The notes under the pieces are model-generated. The model did not search any database, was not told the origin of the DNA, and saw only the letters and a list, made by a program, of their open reading frames with translations. A DNA stretch of 64,000 nt. It comes from UBA1426 sp050953365. Lineage in GTDB: Bacteria; Bacillota; Clostridia; Peptostreptococcales; Anaerovoracaceae. A program made the position numbers and the translations under genes. Location: positions 186,001 through 250,000 of the forward strand of contig JBMNMN010000002.1 in assembly GCA_050953365.1 (NCBI GenBank). The letters are read 5' to 3'. Below, in pieces: positions 52,061 through 60,871 of the stretch (its first letter is position 1; each line of letters opens with the position of its first letter).

Positions 52061-52221
52061 TACTTCGCATGATGGGGCAGTGCTCTTTAACAAAAGAATG
52101 GGATAATCATTCATAACGTAGTACAGATTTGAGTCAGATTATGGAACTTTTTACGACAATAAAGCGTCAAAGCTTATATAGTAAATTTTATACACTGTCA
52201 GGCAAATCGGAGGGTGAAATT

Positions 52222-53136
52222 ATGATCAAATGGAAATCGAAAAAGGGGGTCATCGGCATCCTGGTGTTAACGGTGTTGCTCTTTGGAGGGTGCGTACCCG
52301 CCGGAGAAAGCCCGGGTGAAGATGTCCGGGATGTGAGTCTCCATTTTACACCGGAAGAGTATCCCCGGGTGGACGGCTCTACCCTCACTATTCCGTTCTC
52401 TGAAGCGGTAGGAGCCGCCGTGATGGGCCTTCCCTTAGAAGAAGCCCGTCAGCATATCTTACATAATACCACCCATAACGCTTATGTTAACCTCATCGAA
52501 GGAAATGCGGACATTATTTTTGTCACGCCGCCTTCCGAAGAGGAACTGGCCTATGCGGAGCAGCAGGGTGTTGAACTTGAAGTCATTCCAATGCTTAGGG
52601 ATGGTTTTGTCTTCTTTGTCAACGAGAGCAATCCGGTAAACAATGTGGCATTTCAAGACATCGTAGATATTTATTCGGGAAAGATCACCAACTGGAAACA
52701 GCTTGGAGGAGAGGACAAAGAGATTATCGCCTACCAGAGAGAAGAAAACTCCGGCAGCCAGACGGGAATGCTGAAGTTGGTTATGAAAGATACGCCCATG
52801 ACAGAGGCTCCGAAAGAGTTGATGATCGGTGACATGGGATCCATCATTGATGCCGTTGCGCTTTATGACAATGATGTATCCGCTATCGGCTATTCCTATT
52901 ACTATTTTGTAAAGAACATGTGGGGCGACGAGCATATTAAGCTTCTGGCCGTGGACGGAGTGGGACCCAACGATGAAACCATCGGCAATAACAGTTATCC
53001 CATTGTTTCCACCACGTATATGGTTCTTCGTTCCGATGAGCCTGAGGGGAGCAACGCCCGCCTTTTGGCCGACTGGATCCTTTCCGAGGAAGGCCAGTCC
53101 GTTGCCAGGGAGTGCGGCTATGTACCGTTGCAGTAA
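52222..53136 (+). CDS. PstS-like substrate-binding lipoprotein
   Basis: 304 residues from ATG 52222 behind GGAGGGTG. Signal sequence with a lipobox-like end (GILVLTVLLFGGC, Cys about 18). The mature part has the phosphate-binding-protein pattern: PRVDGSTLTIPFSEAV, IVDIYSGKITNWKQLGG, AYQREENSGSQTGM and IGDMGSIIDAV. It resembles PstS but no pst permease or ATPase genes adjoin, so it may act as an orphan binding or signalling protein. The next gene follows after 37 bases. Confidence 0.82.
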   Translation: MIKWKSKKGVIGILVLTVLLFGGCVPAGESPGEDVRDVSLHFTPEEYPRVDGSTLTIPFSEAVGAAVMGLPLEEARQHILHNTTHNAYVNLIEGNADIIFVTPPSEEELAYAEQQGVELEVIPMLRDGFVFFVNESNPVNNVAFQDIVDIYSGKITNWKQLGGEDKEIIAYQREENSGSQTGMLKLVMKDTPMTEAPKELMIGDMGSIIDAVALYDNDVSAIGYSYYYFVKNMWGDEHIKLLAVDGVGPNDETIGNNSYPIVSTTYMVLRSDEPEGSNARLLADWILSEEGQSVARECGYVPLQ

Positions 53137-53173
53137 GAAAGCAGCGGTATTTGTTGCAGTAAGGAGGAGAGCA

Positions 53174-54874
53174 ATGTATCGTTACGGTGAGCAGCCTTAT
53201 GATACTATTCCGAGGCGAACCATCAGGAGAAACAGCGCAATTCGGTTTCTCTGCACCGTCTGCATAATTGTGCTAGTTACTCCTCTGTATTTTGGATGCG
53301 GGGATTTCTTCGGCGTCAACGCTCCGGGTAATACTTCCGGCGATCCATCGATTTACCATGAAGAAACGGGCGCGTCCCGGTCTCGTCCGAGGAGCGGGAA
53401 ACCGGTTAAGGCGCCGGTGGATATCCTTTATACTGTGCAGAACCCTCTTGAGATCCATCCTGAGACAATAACGCAGGAGACTGACGGAGAAGAAGGTACA
53501 GAGCGCAACTATGTAGTTATCTCCATATCCGGATTAAAAGATAAGGAAGTGGAGAAAAAAGTGAACGATCGGATTCGGCAAGCCTATGAGGACATCAAGG
53601 CCCAAGGCCTGCCTCCCTTTCGTGGTATAAAAGCCGCCATACCGGAGAATGCCTTGTTGGCAGGAGACAGTATATACTGTTACGCAGCGGCAAATTTCAA
53701 TAATATTCTATCTGTTTGCATCAGCAGGGACAGCAGTTATGCCCTGCCCAATAATAGCGGGGACTATCTGAAGCATCCGGGAGGATATTATCTCAATACA
53801 GAGTATGTATACGTGCTGGAAGGGCTGACCTTTGATCTGAACACCGGAAATGAGATCACGCTGGCAGATGTGTTTGCGGACAATGTGGATTATCTGGCGC
53901 TGCTCAACGATGCGGTGGTTAAGGAACTTAATGCCAGCAGCGCCCAGGATGAAGGATATTTCACCCGATGGTACGGATTGAAATTAGCGGCGCCATTTAA
54001 AGGATTATTACCCGAGCAGAAATTCTTTCTCGATTCGTCCGGACTTAATTTGATTTTCGACTACGCAACGCCTGAATTCTATTCACCGGACTTTTCGATC
54101 CGAACCATTCATATACCTTACGGAGACTTGGATGGTTCCGTTGCAGTTACGGAGCGGTTCTATGAGAAAGGGGAGAATATTTTCACATCGGAAGATGCTC
54201 CGATCAAAACATTGATGCAAAGCGGGTATTATTCCTCCGTTCCCATTCAAAAAGAAGAATACAGAGACGGTCGCGTAAGCGTATTCTGCTATACGTTGGT
54301 CTCTCCAAGTTTCCCCGACGGGCTGATGGAAAGAGTCATGGAGATGTCTTCGGTGTCGCAGGGAAAGATCGATGAAATGAACAGAGCATTGGCGGCGGAG
54401 AGCACGCATTGGAATGAAGAAGATGTAAACGGTTACTTTGAGCAGCGGGTTAACGCCTCAACCGTGGGTCATTACGCAACCATTACAAAACATATTAGCG
54501 GCGCTACAAGGGAGGCCGGGTTTTTCTCCATGGAATATTTAACCTATGGCCGAAATACCGGCAAAGAGCTCACATTGGCCGACATGTTTATCTCCGGATT
54601 CGATTATCTAGCGTTAGTGAGAAAAGCTTTTGAAAAGACCATCGTCGATTACGGCGGCCTCTATCGAGACGGGAGGAAAATGTCCGCAGAGGAAAGCGTA
54701 GAGCGTTTGAATGAAATACTGGCAGAAAATCTGGACTTTTGCCCCAATTCCGATTCGATTTCCATTGTGGCCGGAGAGGCGGAGTTTACGGGTGGGTATC
54801 GTGAACCGCTGCACATCAACCTTACTTTTGAAGAAATCGGATATGAAAATCTGACCCTATTCGAGGAGCATTAG
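53174..54874 (+). CDS. DUF3298-type protein with two homologous halves
   Basis: 566 residues from ATG 53174 behind AAGGAGGAG. After a basic N-terminus one hydrophobic segment (FLCTVCIIVLVTPLYFGC, about 31-48) anchors or exports it, then a polar linker. The extracytoplasmic part has two similar modules: about 215-245 (LNTGNEITLADVFADNVDYL) and about 455-485 (RNTGKELTLADMFISGFDYL), the GxxLTLxDxF pattern of DUF3298 proteins such as RsiV-like domains. No catalytic residues recognised. Paired with the upstream lipoprotein. Confidence 0.7.
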   Translation: MYRYGEQPYDTIPRRTIRRNSAIRFLCTVCIIVLVTPLYFGCGDFFGVNAPGNTSGDPSIYHEETGASRSRPRSGKPVKAPVDILYTVQNPLEIHPETITQETDGEEGTERNYVVISISGLKDKEVEKKVNDRIRQAYEDIKAQGLPPFRGIKAAIPENALLAGDSIYCYAAANFNNILSVCISRDSSYALPNNSGDYLKHPGGYYLNTEYVYVLEGLTFDLNTGNEITLADVFADNVDYLALLNDAVVKELNASSAQDEGYFTRWYGLKLAAPFKGLLPEQKFFLDSSGLNLIFDYATPEFYSPDFSIRTIHIPYGDLDGSVAVTERFYEKGENIFTSEDAPIKTLMQSGYYSSVPIQKEEYRDGRVSVFCYTLVSPSFPDGLMERVMEMSSVSQGKIDEMNRALAAESTHWNEEDVNGYFEQRVNASTVGHYATITKHISGATREAGFFSMEYLTYGRNTGKELTLADMFISGFDYLALVRKAFEKTIVDYGGLYRDGRKMSAEESVERLNEILAENLDFCPNSDSISIVAGEAEFTGGYREPLHINLTFEEIGYENLTLFEEH

Positions 54875-55308
54875 CCTGACCGTTCCCATTTAAATGTGAT
54901 GACTCCTGCGATCATCAGCGCAAGGCCGATCCACTTGTTCCAAGTAAAAGGAACTTTCTCGGCGCCCAGCCATCCGAAGGCATCAATGATGGCGGCCACC
55001 AGAAGCTGGGAGATCAGAATGACGGCGATGGCGTGAGTAGGGCTGAGGTTTCCTATGGCCAGCATGACTGTAACGATGATGACGGTGCCTAAAATCCCCC
55101 CCGTCCAGTAGATTTTGTTTACCTGGGTTAATTCGGAGAAACTGCCTTTCCCGAATATCCACATTACAATCAATCCAAGCGCCAGTGCAGTTGCCTGAAC
55201 AAACACATTGGATTCATAGAGGCCGATTCTTTCGCTTAACCTTGTATTGATTACACCTTGCAGACTCATAGCCGCTCCTGCGACTACGCTCATAATTAAA
55301 CCTAACAT
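54871..55308 (-). CDS. YdcZ (DUF606) family DMT-type membrane protein
   Basis: 145 residues, five predicted helices with short loops: LIMSVVAGAAMSLQGVINTRLS, VFVQATALALGLIVMWIFG, WTGGILGTVIIVTVMLAIG, AIAVILISQLLVAAIIDAFG and IGLALMIAGVITF. Half-size transporter of the drug/metabolite superfamily that works as a dimer or with a paralogue. Its last four bases overlap the end of the converging DUF3298-type gene. The ribosome binding site is in a hairpin (55315-55340). Confidence 0.82.
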   Translation of the reverse strand: MLGLIMSVVAGAAMSLQGVINTRLSERIGLYESNVFVQATALALGLIVMWIFGKGSFSELTQVNKIYWTGGILGTVIIVTVMLAIGNLSPTHAIAVILISQLLVAAIIDAFGWLGAEKVPFTWNKWIGLALMIAGVITFKWERSG

Positions 55309-55314
55309 AAAACA

Positions 55315-55340
55315 CCTCCCGATTATTGTGCCTCGGGAGG
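55315..55340 (-). promoter_or_regulatory. Hairpin covering the ydcZ ribosome binding site
   Basis: On the minus strand CCTCCCGA and TCGGGAGG form a perfect 8-bp stem around a ten-base loop; the second arm is the GGGAGG Shine-Dalgarno, six bases before the ydcZ ATG. Initiation is probably limited when the stem forms. It is also the only hairpin after cls and is followed by TGTTTTATG, so partial termination is an alternative. Confidence 0.55.
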
Positions 55341-55380
55341 CGTTTTCTATACATAAGGATTCACAGAGTTATCTTTGTTT

Positions 55381-56841
55381 TTATAATATGTCGGTGAGCA
55401 GTCGGGATATGGATTCTTTAAATTTTATCCACAGAGAGCGCTGGCTGTACTTTTCCCAGGTGAGTTCTTCCGATTCTTCCATATCCTTTTCAAAAGCCTT
55501 TTCCAGCTCCGCCACTACTTTTCCGTCGTAGATGAACGCATTTACCTCAAAGCTGAGATAAAAACTGCGCATATCGAAATTGGCCGATCCCACGGAAGCC
55601 ACTTCGCCGTCGACGCATATGTTCTTTGCGTGAAGAAATCCATTCTTGTATATATAGATTTTTGCGCCGCATCGAAGCAGGTCGCCCACATACCACAGGG
55701 TAGCCCAATATACGAACATGTGATCGGGCATACAGGGGATCATGATCCGTACGTCTACTCCGGAAAATATGGCATTCTTCAAGGATTCGATGACGCTGGC
55801 ATCCGGTACAAAATAGGGCGTTTGTATATAGATGGTTTTCTTCGCAGAGGTGATCATTTTAATATATCCGCGCTTTATCTCAGAGCGCCTGGAATCCGGA
55901 CCGCTGGATACGATTTGTACGCCGGAAGATCCCTCGTCAATAACCTTGTTGAAATATGCGGAGGCCAGAAGGAGGGGCTCCTTTGTGGCGGAGCGCCAAT
56001 CCAGCAAAAAGCGCGCATTCAAATCCTGAACGCAACTTCCCGTCAGTCGCAGATGGGTATCTCTCCAATTACCGAATTTCCTGCTCCTGCCTACATACTC
56101 GTCCGCTACATTATAGCCGCCTAAGTATCCGATATTGCCGTCTATGATTACCAGTTTCCTATGATTGCGGTAATTCAGTTTCATGGTGAGATACTTAAGC
56201 TTCGGCGGGAAGAAAAAAGCGTATTTGCCGCCGGCTTCCTCAAAATCTTTAAATAAGAGGGGATGAAGTTGGCGACCGCCGAGGGCATCCACCAGAAGAC
56301 GAACCTCCACGCCTTGTCTTGCTTTTTCTGTGAGGGCATCGATAAAGGACCTGCCCATTCTATCGTTTTTGATGATATAGTACATCACGTGGATAGAATG
56401 CTTGGCATTGAGAATATCTCGGAATAATGCCTCAAATTTCTTTTCGCCCTCTGTAAAAATAGAAACGTTGTTGTCTTGGGTAAAGAAAGCTTTTGAATAG
56501 GTTTGGTGCAGCAGAATCATATCTTTCCACTCTTCCGCTTCTCGATTTGTGAACTCATATTCACCGTTTTGCATACTTTTGATCTGGTCGTTAAGCGTAT
56601 TGTCCAAAACGGAAGCTTCGTATGTGGAAAGTTTAAAAATCCGCTGACGAGAGATGTTTTGGGATAAAAGGAAGTAAAGAAAAATCCCTACGCCCGGAAG
56701 CATAAACAGTACCATAATCCATGCAAGGGTAGCTGAGGGATTTTTCCGCTCCAGAAAAATGACTACGAATGCGATCATGAAGTTGATCGCATATATCACC
56801 ACGGGTATTTTAATTAGGCTGATCCATTCAATCGATAACAA
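55381..56841 (-). CDS. cls: Cardiolipin synthase
   Basis: 486 residues. Two N-terminal membrane helices (VVIYAINFMIAFVVIFLE, WIMVLFMLPGVGIFLYFLL) then two phospholipase D HKD motifs: NHRKLVIIDGNIGYLGG (about 225) and HAKNICVDGEVASVGSAN (about 405). Makes cardiolipin from phosphatidylglycerol. Normal length for ClsA-type enzymes. Transcribed leftward with ydcZ downstream. Confidence 0.95.
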   Translation of the reverse strand: MLSIEWISLIKIPVVIYAINFMIAFVVIFLERKNPSATLAWIMVLFMLPGVGIFLYFLLSQNISRQRIFKLSTYEASVLDNTLNDQIKSMQNGEYEFTNREAEEWKDMILLHQTYSKAFFTQDNNVSIFTEGEKKFEALFRDILNAKHSIHVMYYIIKNDRMGRSFIDALTEKARQGVEVRLLVDALGGRQLHPLLFKDFEEAGGKYAFFFPPKLKYLTMKLNYRNHRKLVIIDGNIGYLGGYNVADEYVGRSRKFGNWRDTHLRLTGSCVQDLNARFLLDWRSATKEPLLLASAYFNKVIDEGSSGVQIVSSGPDSRRSEIKRGYIKMITSAKKTIYIQTPYFVPDASVIESLKNAIFSGVDVRIMIPCMPDHMFVYWATLWYVGDLLRCGAKIYIYKNGFLHAKNICVDGEVASVGSANFDMRSFYLSFEVNAFIYDGKVVAELEKAFEKDMEESEELTWEKYSQRSLWIKFKESISRLLTDIL

Positions 56842-56879
56842 TCTACCACTCCTGACGTTGGTGATGCTATAAAGATTGT

Positions 56880-57206
56880 TTACAACAATGCATCCAGCTT
56901 TTCTTCAAGTACCGGCGCCGGCAATCCACCCGTAATTCTTTCTTTTATCTCTCCGTCCTTAAAGAAAAACAGTGTCGGAATACTCATTACTTTATAGGTA
57001 AGCGCTACTTTTCTATGCTCATCGATGTTGAGCTTACAGATCTTGGCTTTTCCCTGATACTTGTCGGCCAATGCGTCAATAACGGGGCCGAGAGCCTGGC
57101 AGGGGCCGCACCAATCCGCATAAAAATCCACCAATACCGGAACAGAAGATTTGAGAACTTCCTCTTCAAAATTATCCGCTGTTAGATAAAGAGTGTTTGC
57201 TGACAT
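56880..57206 (-). CDS. trxA: Thioredoxin
   Basis: 108 residues. Active site FYADWCGPCQALGP with the CGPC pair, VDFYADW and the cis-Pro segment MSIPTLFFFKDGE are canonical. Reduces protein disulfides in the cytosol. A minus-strand TATAAT at about 57298-57303 is the likely -10 box. Located just upstream of cls (38-base gap). Confidence 0.96.
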   Translation of the reverse strand: MSANTLYLTADNFEEEVLKSSVPVLVDFYADWCGPCQALGPVIDALADKYQGKAKICKLNIDEHRKVALTYKVMSIPTLFFFKDGEIKERITGGLPAPVLEEKLDALL

Positions 57207-57464
57207 GTTATTACCTCCCGGAACTATATTCTTGTTAATTCATCCCTGTACCGTTCTTCTTGTATAGAACAATTCAGATAGAACGTGTTGAAATATTATA
57301 CCATGAAATGGATAAAATCAAACAAGAATAATAGAAATGTGTTGTAGATTAATCAAGTTTATATTATAGTATTAGCTTAAGGAATAATCATACATAGGTC
57401 GTTTCCTTTTTGTTTTTGTTGGAAACGTAAAGTTCCAGACTAAAAAGAAAGGCAAAGCAGTAAG

Positions 57465-58706
57465 ATGAATTTCAGAAACTTAGAAAATACCGACCCTATT
57501 GTCTATTCCATGATCCAAAGGGAGATGGACAGACAGGAGAATAACATCGAACTGATCGCATCAGAGAATTTTACATCCGCAGCGGTGATGGAAGCATCGG
57601 GAAGCGCGCTGACGAATAAGTATGCGGAAGGGTATCCCGGCAGGAGATATTACGGCGGCTGCGAACATGTGGATGAAGTGGAAGATTTGGCGAGAGAACG
57701 TCTCAAAGCGCTTTTTAACGCGGAATATGCCAACGTGCAGCCCCACTCCGGATCCAGCGCGAATCTGGCCGTGTATGCGGCATTTCTGGAACACGGAGAT
57801 ACGGTGCTTGGGATGGATCTTTCCAACGGCGGCCATTTGACGCACGGAAGTCCGGTAAATTTCTCCGGTATCAATTACAACTTTATACCCTATGGCGTAA
57901 ATCGTGAGACGGAGCTTATCGATTTTGACCAAGTGAGAGATTTGGCCAGAAAACATCGACCCAAGATGATCGTTGCAGGGGCAAGCGCCTACCCCAGAAT
58001 AATCGAAGCCAAACCCTTCCGGGAGATTGCCGATGAGGTCGGTGCATATCTGATGGTGGATATGGCGCATTTTGCCGGTCTGGTAGCGGCGGGGCTTCAT
58101 CCCAACCCGGTAGAATATGCCCATGTTGTAACCACAACGACACATAAAACTCTAAGGGGGCCAAGAGGCGGAGCCATTCTTGCAAAGGAAGAGTTTGGAA
58201 AGCAAATCGATAAGGCCATCTTCCCCGGAATGCAAGGCGGACCCCTCATGCACATTATTGCCGCCAAGGCGGTATGCTTCCTGGAAGCCGCATCGCCGGG
58301 ATTTATCGAATACCAGAAGCAGGTGGTAGAAAACTGCAGAGTATTAGGACAAGCGCTGCAGGAAAAAGATTTTCGACTTGTGTCCGGCGGGACGGATAAC
58401 CATTTGCTGTTGCTCGATTTAAGGAATAAAGGAATTACCGGAAAACAAGCGGAAGCCTTACTGGATCGGTGTGGCATCACCACGAATAAAAATACAGTCC
58501 CGGGAGATCCTAACGGTCCCTTTATCACATCGGGGGTTCGAGTCGGCACCGCCGCCGTGACGTCAAGAGGCTTTGGAAAACAGGAAATGCTGCAGGTTGC
58601 GGAGGCCATCGCCCTGGTTGTCGATCATCCCGAAGATGAAAAAGCCGCCGGACAGGCGAAATCCATCGTTCGCCAGCTGTGTGAAGCTTATCCGCTATAT
58701 AAGTAA
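57465..58706 (+). CDS. glyA: Serine hydroxymethyltransferase
   Basis: 413 residues behind AAAGAAAGG. PLP enzyme interconverting serine and glycine with tetrahydrofolate. Seen: IELIASENFTSAAVMEASGS, NKYAEGYPGRRYYGG, VQPHSGSSANLAVY, DMAHFAGLVAAG, TTTHKTLRGPRGG with the PLP Lys. In the 258-base upstream gap a stem CGTTTCC/GGAAACG (57400-57427) lies close to the start; no known riboswitch (glycine, THF) is recognisable there. Confidence 0.97.
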   Translation: MNFRNLENTDPIVYSMIQREMDRQENNIELIASENFTSAAVMEASGSALTNKYAEGYPGRRYYGGCEHVDEVEDLARERLKALFNAEYANVQPHSGSSANLAVYAAFLEHGDTVLGMDLSNGGHLTHGSPVNFSGINYNFIPYGVNRETELIDFDQVRDLARKHRPKMIVAGASAYPRIIEAKPFREIADEVGAYLMVDMAHFAGLVAAGLHPNPVEYAHVVTTTTHKTLRGPRGGAILAKEEFGKQIDKAIFPGMQGGPLMHIIAAKAVCFLEAASPGFIEYQKQVVENCRVLGQALQEKDFRLVSGGTDNHLLLLDLRNKGITGKQAEALLDRCGITTNKNTVPGDPNGPFITSGVRVGTAAVTSRGFGKQEMLQVAEAIALVVDHPEDEKAAGQAKSIVRQLCEAYPLYK

Positions 58707-58747
58707 CATCTGATAGATCTTAATAAAATAAAGATGTTTGAAAAATC

Positions 58748-58770
58748 GGGAACGGCCCACCGCCGTTCCC
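58748..58770. terminator. Bidirectional terminator between glyA and the LysM gene
   Basis: GGGAACGGC and GCCGTTCCC form a perfect 9-bp stem with a five-base loop. T-rich stretches flank it on both strands (GCCTTTTATC to the right, GATTTTTC on the minus strand), fitting the converging genes. Confidence 0.85.
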
Positions 58771-58775
58771 GCCTT

Positions 58776-59228
58776 TTATCTATTTGGGATGCAAATTTTT
58801 GTACCGGGTATGGAATAATCCACAACCGTCAGATTGGGATTTGCCTTCATTAGATTCCGCGGAAGTACCCGAAAACGGGTGCATATTCTATCCATGCTGT
58901 CCCCAACTCGTACGTAGTAGAAATCTTCTCTTTCCTGACTTTCTTCTTGAGCCGCAGAGGGCGCAGGCGAAGAGCTCTCAGATCTCAGAGGGATGCACAG
59001 CCTCATGCCTACTTCTAAATTATAGGGATCAAGAGACGGATTTGCTTCCATTAACGCATCCAACGATATCTCATGTTTCTTTGCAATCATGTAAAGGGTA
59101 TCGCCTTCCATAACCGTATACAGCTCCCCGGGACAAGCCGGTTCTTCTCTGACAGGGGGTCTCGAAGGAATTGTATGAGAGGGAGCCGGGGCGGGAGCAG
59201 GCGCCGGTGCAGGAGTCGGCGCAGGCAT
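58776..59228 (-). CDS. LysM protein, C-terminal part after an apparent frameshift
   Basis: 150 codons open from an internal ATG. Begins in a Pro-Ala-rich linker (MPAPTPAPAPAPAPAP), followed by two LysM repeats: LYTVMEGDTLYMIAKKHEIS and FYYVRVGDSMDRICTRFRV, each ending in a CIP motif. It has no ribosome binding site or signal of its own. Joining it to the upstream frame at about 59253-59260 yields one four-LysM protein with a continuous Pro-rich linker, so it is best read as the 3' part of a split gene. Confidence 0.75.
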   Translation of the reverse strand: MPAPTPAPAPAPAPAPSHTIPSRPPVREEPACPGELYTVMEGDTLYMIAKKHEISLDALMEANPSLDPYNLEVGMRLCIPLRSESSSPAPSAAQEESQEREDFYYVRVGDSMDRICTRFRVLPRNLMKANPNLTVVDYSIPGTKICIPNR

Positions 59229-59808
59229 GGGCGGGGGAGTCGGAATCGGATCGGGCGGGAGCTTGCGGCGGTGATGGCGGCATCGGTGTGGGAATTGCGG
59301 GTATCGTCGGCCTGGCGGGAGGCGTTGTCGGAGCAGGAACCACGGGGGTAGGTGTGGGTCTTGCAGCGGGAGGAGCCGGGGTCATCGGTTCCGGAGTCAT
59401 CGGTTCCGGCGCCGGACGGGTACCCGGGATGCAAATCTGCGCCCCGACCATCAAATTGTGAGGGTTCATGCTTGGATTGGCGTCCAGAATGGATTGCAAC
59501 GAAACGCCGTAACGTTGCGCTAAAAGATACGGGGTATCGCCGGGAGCGATGGTATGGAAGAATCCACTGCAGGCTGTGGCATTTGGTGCAATTCCGTTTC
59601 TGGGTATGCAAATGCTCTGGCCGATCTTAAGACAATAGGGATTCGCGATGTTGTTGGCCTGCATCAATAAAGATACGGGCACATTGTATCTTTGTGATAT
59701 GGAATAAAGAGTATCGCCTGCCTGTATCGTATACATCTCCGTGCATACATAATCCCGGGGGGCGGCAGGCGCGGTGGGGAAGGGAGCCTGTTGGCGGTCT
59801 TGTATCAT
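59071..59808 (-). CDS. LysM-repeat protein, N-terminal part (frame breaks in the Pro-rich linker)
   Basis: From ATG 59808 (AGAGGTGA upstream; ATG 59829 is possible). Two LysM domains, MYTIQAGDTLYSISQRYNVP and FHTIAPGDTPYLLAQRYGVS, each ending ICIP, bind peptidoglycan or chitin-like glycans. A linker of PTP and PAP repeats follows. After PPSPPQAPA the frame turns into ARSDSDSPAHACADS, unlike the linker; a one-base change in the GGGCGGG (59253-59259, plus strand) restores PPDPIPTPPPMPAPTPAPAP and leads into the second LysM pair. No signal peptide; related spore-coat LysM proteins such as SafA also lack one. Confidence 0.75.
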   Translation of the reverse strand: MIQDRQQAPFPTAPAAPRDYVCTEMYTIQAGDTLYSISQRYNVPVSLLMQANNIANPYCLKIGQSICIPRNGIAPNATACSGFFHTIAPGDTPYLLAQRYGVSLQSILDANPSMNPHNLMVGAQICIPGTRPAPEPMTPEPMTPAPPAARPTPTPVVPAPTTPPARPTIPAIPTPMPPSPPQAPARSDSDSPAHACADSCTGACSRPGSLSYNSFETPCQRRTGLSRGAVYGYGRRYPLHDCKET

Positions 59809-59978
59809 AACGATCAAATCACCTCTCATTCACCTGATTCTATCCTCAGGATCATATTTATACCAATATATTTCAATTGCTTTGAACTTGTGATAAAATA
59901 TCTAGAATATTAAAAATTCCAGATATGTGTGTGACAAATAAGATAAGATATAAGATTTTCCTTGAGAGGAGTGTTTTA

Positions 59979-60695
59979 TTGAAGCGTTTTTTTTCCAATC
60001 CCATGTCCTTAATCCTTTTGCTGCTGATGGCTTTTTCCGCCGTTACCGACGGACGCTACGCCAGCCCTATGGATTGGTTCATGAGTACTCTGATTATCCT
60101 GCCAGGGATTATTATAGGCCTTTCCTTCCACGAATTTGCCCATGCCTGGGTAGCAAACCGTTGCGGTGATCCTACCCCGAAATACCATAACAGGATTACT
60201 ATTAACCCTGCGGCTCACATCGACCCTTTGGGCTTTATAGCTCTGCTCTTCATTGGCTTTGGCTGGGGAAGGCCCGTAATGATAAATCCCAACAATTTCA
60301 AAAAACCCAGAAGGGATGAACTGCTGGTTTCTCTTGCAGGCGTAACGTTGAATCTGATACTGGCATTTTTGTTTATGGGTTTGATACGTCTGCTCTTCGA
60401 TTTTGCGTTGGATTTTATGCTGTCGGATTTAGGAATGATTTTGCAGGATATCCTGATCGCGGTAGTTTATATTAATATCGTCCTAATGGTCTTTAACTTG
60501 CTGCCCATACCGCCTTTAGACGGATTTAACGTGATTACGCAGATTTTTAACCTGCGTAATACGGAATTCTATTACAGGGTGTATGACAAAGGCTTTTTGC
60601 TTCTCATGATACTGATTGTATTCAACGTGACCGGGAGGATATTGACTCCTGCCGTTTCACACATTTATGCATTTATCACAGGGGTCTTTTTTTAA
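59979..60695 (+). CDS. Site-2 protease family (M50) membrane metalloprotease
   Basis: 238 residues from TTG 59979 behind GAGAGGAG; the longer frame from 59925 lacks a site. Membrane-embedded zinc protease: GIIIGLSFHEFAHAWVANR holds HExxH, and NLLPIPPLDGFNVI the distal DG ligand motif. About six helices. The short single-domain form without PDZ, common in Clostridia, with unknown substrates. It ends 70 bases before the CIRCE element of clpB. Confidence 0.9.
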   Translation: MKRFFSNPMSLILLLLMAFSAVTDGRYASPMDWFMSTLIILPGIIIGLSFHEFAHAWVANRCGDPTPKYHNRITINPAAHIDPLGFIALLFIGFGWGRPVMINPNNFKKPRRDELLVSLAGVTLNLILAFLFMGLIRLLFDFALDFMLSDLGMILQDILIAVVYINIVLMVFNLLPIPPLDGFNVITQIFNLRNTEFYYRVYDKGFLLLMILIVFNVTGRILTPAVSHIYAFITGVFF

Positions 60696-60765
60696 CCGGA
60701 ATTCCTGATAATTTCATCGCTGTAATTGCTGCTATTAAATAGCGAGTCAAACTCGTTCCACGCAA

Positions 60766-60792
60766 TTAGCACTCCCGACCAAAGAGTGCTAA
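60766..60792 (+). promoter_or_regulatory. CIRCE operator (HrcA binding site) of clpB
   Basis: Perfect TTAGCACTC-N9-GAGTGCTAA. It matches the HrcA operator consensus without mismatch. A TATAAT lies downstream at 60823-60828 with TTGTTT about 20 bases before it. HrcA would repress clpB until heat shock. Confidence 0.95.
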
Positions 60793-60871
60793 TTTTTTGT
60801 TTATTTATTCTAAAAGTAGGTATATAATAACTATTATGATAGTTGCCATGTTTTACACGGGGGGTGGTCAT

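Noticed and set aside
51662..52116. Two short frames over the GTTGC hairpin array
   Set aside because: They read through a 52-base repeat, giving the same peptide piece only by phase coincidence; no good start site.
57312..57356. Short frame MKWIKSNKNNRNVL upstream of glyA as leader peptide
   Set aside because: No ribosome binding site, no biased codon content and no terminator before glyA.
57400..57427. Stem CGTTTCC/GGAAACG before glyA as a glycine or THF riboswitch
   Set aside because: A single 7-bp stem without the conserved cores of those riboswitches.
59073..59630. Plus-strand Gly/Ser/Arg-rich frames opposite the LysM gene
   Set aside because: They are the complement of the Pro-rich linker and have no homology or start signals.
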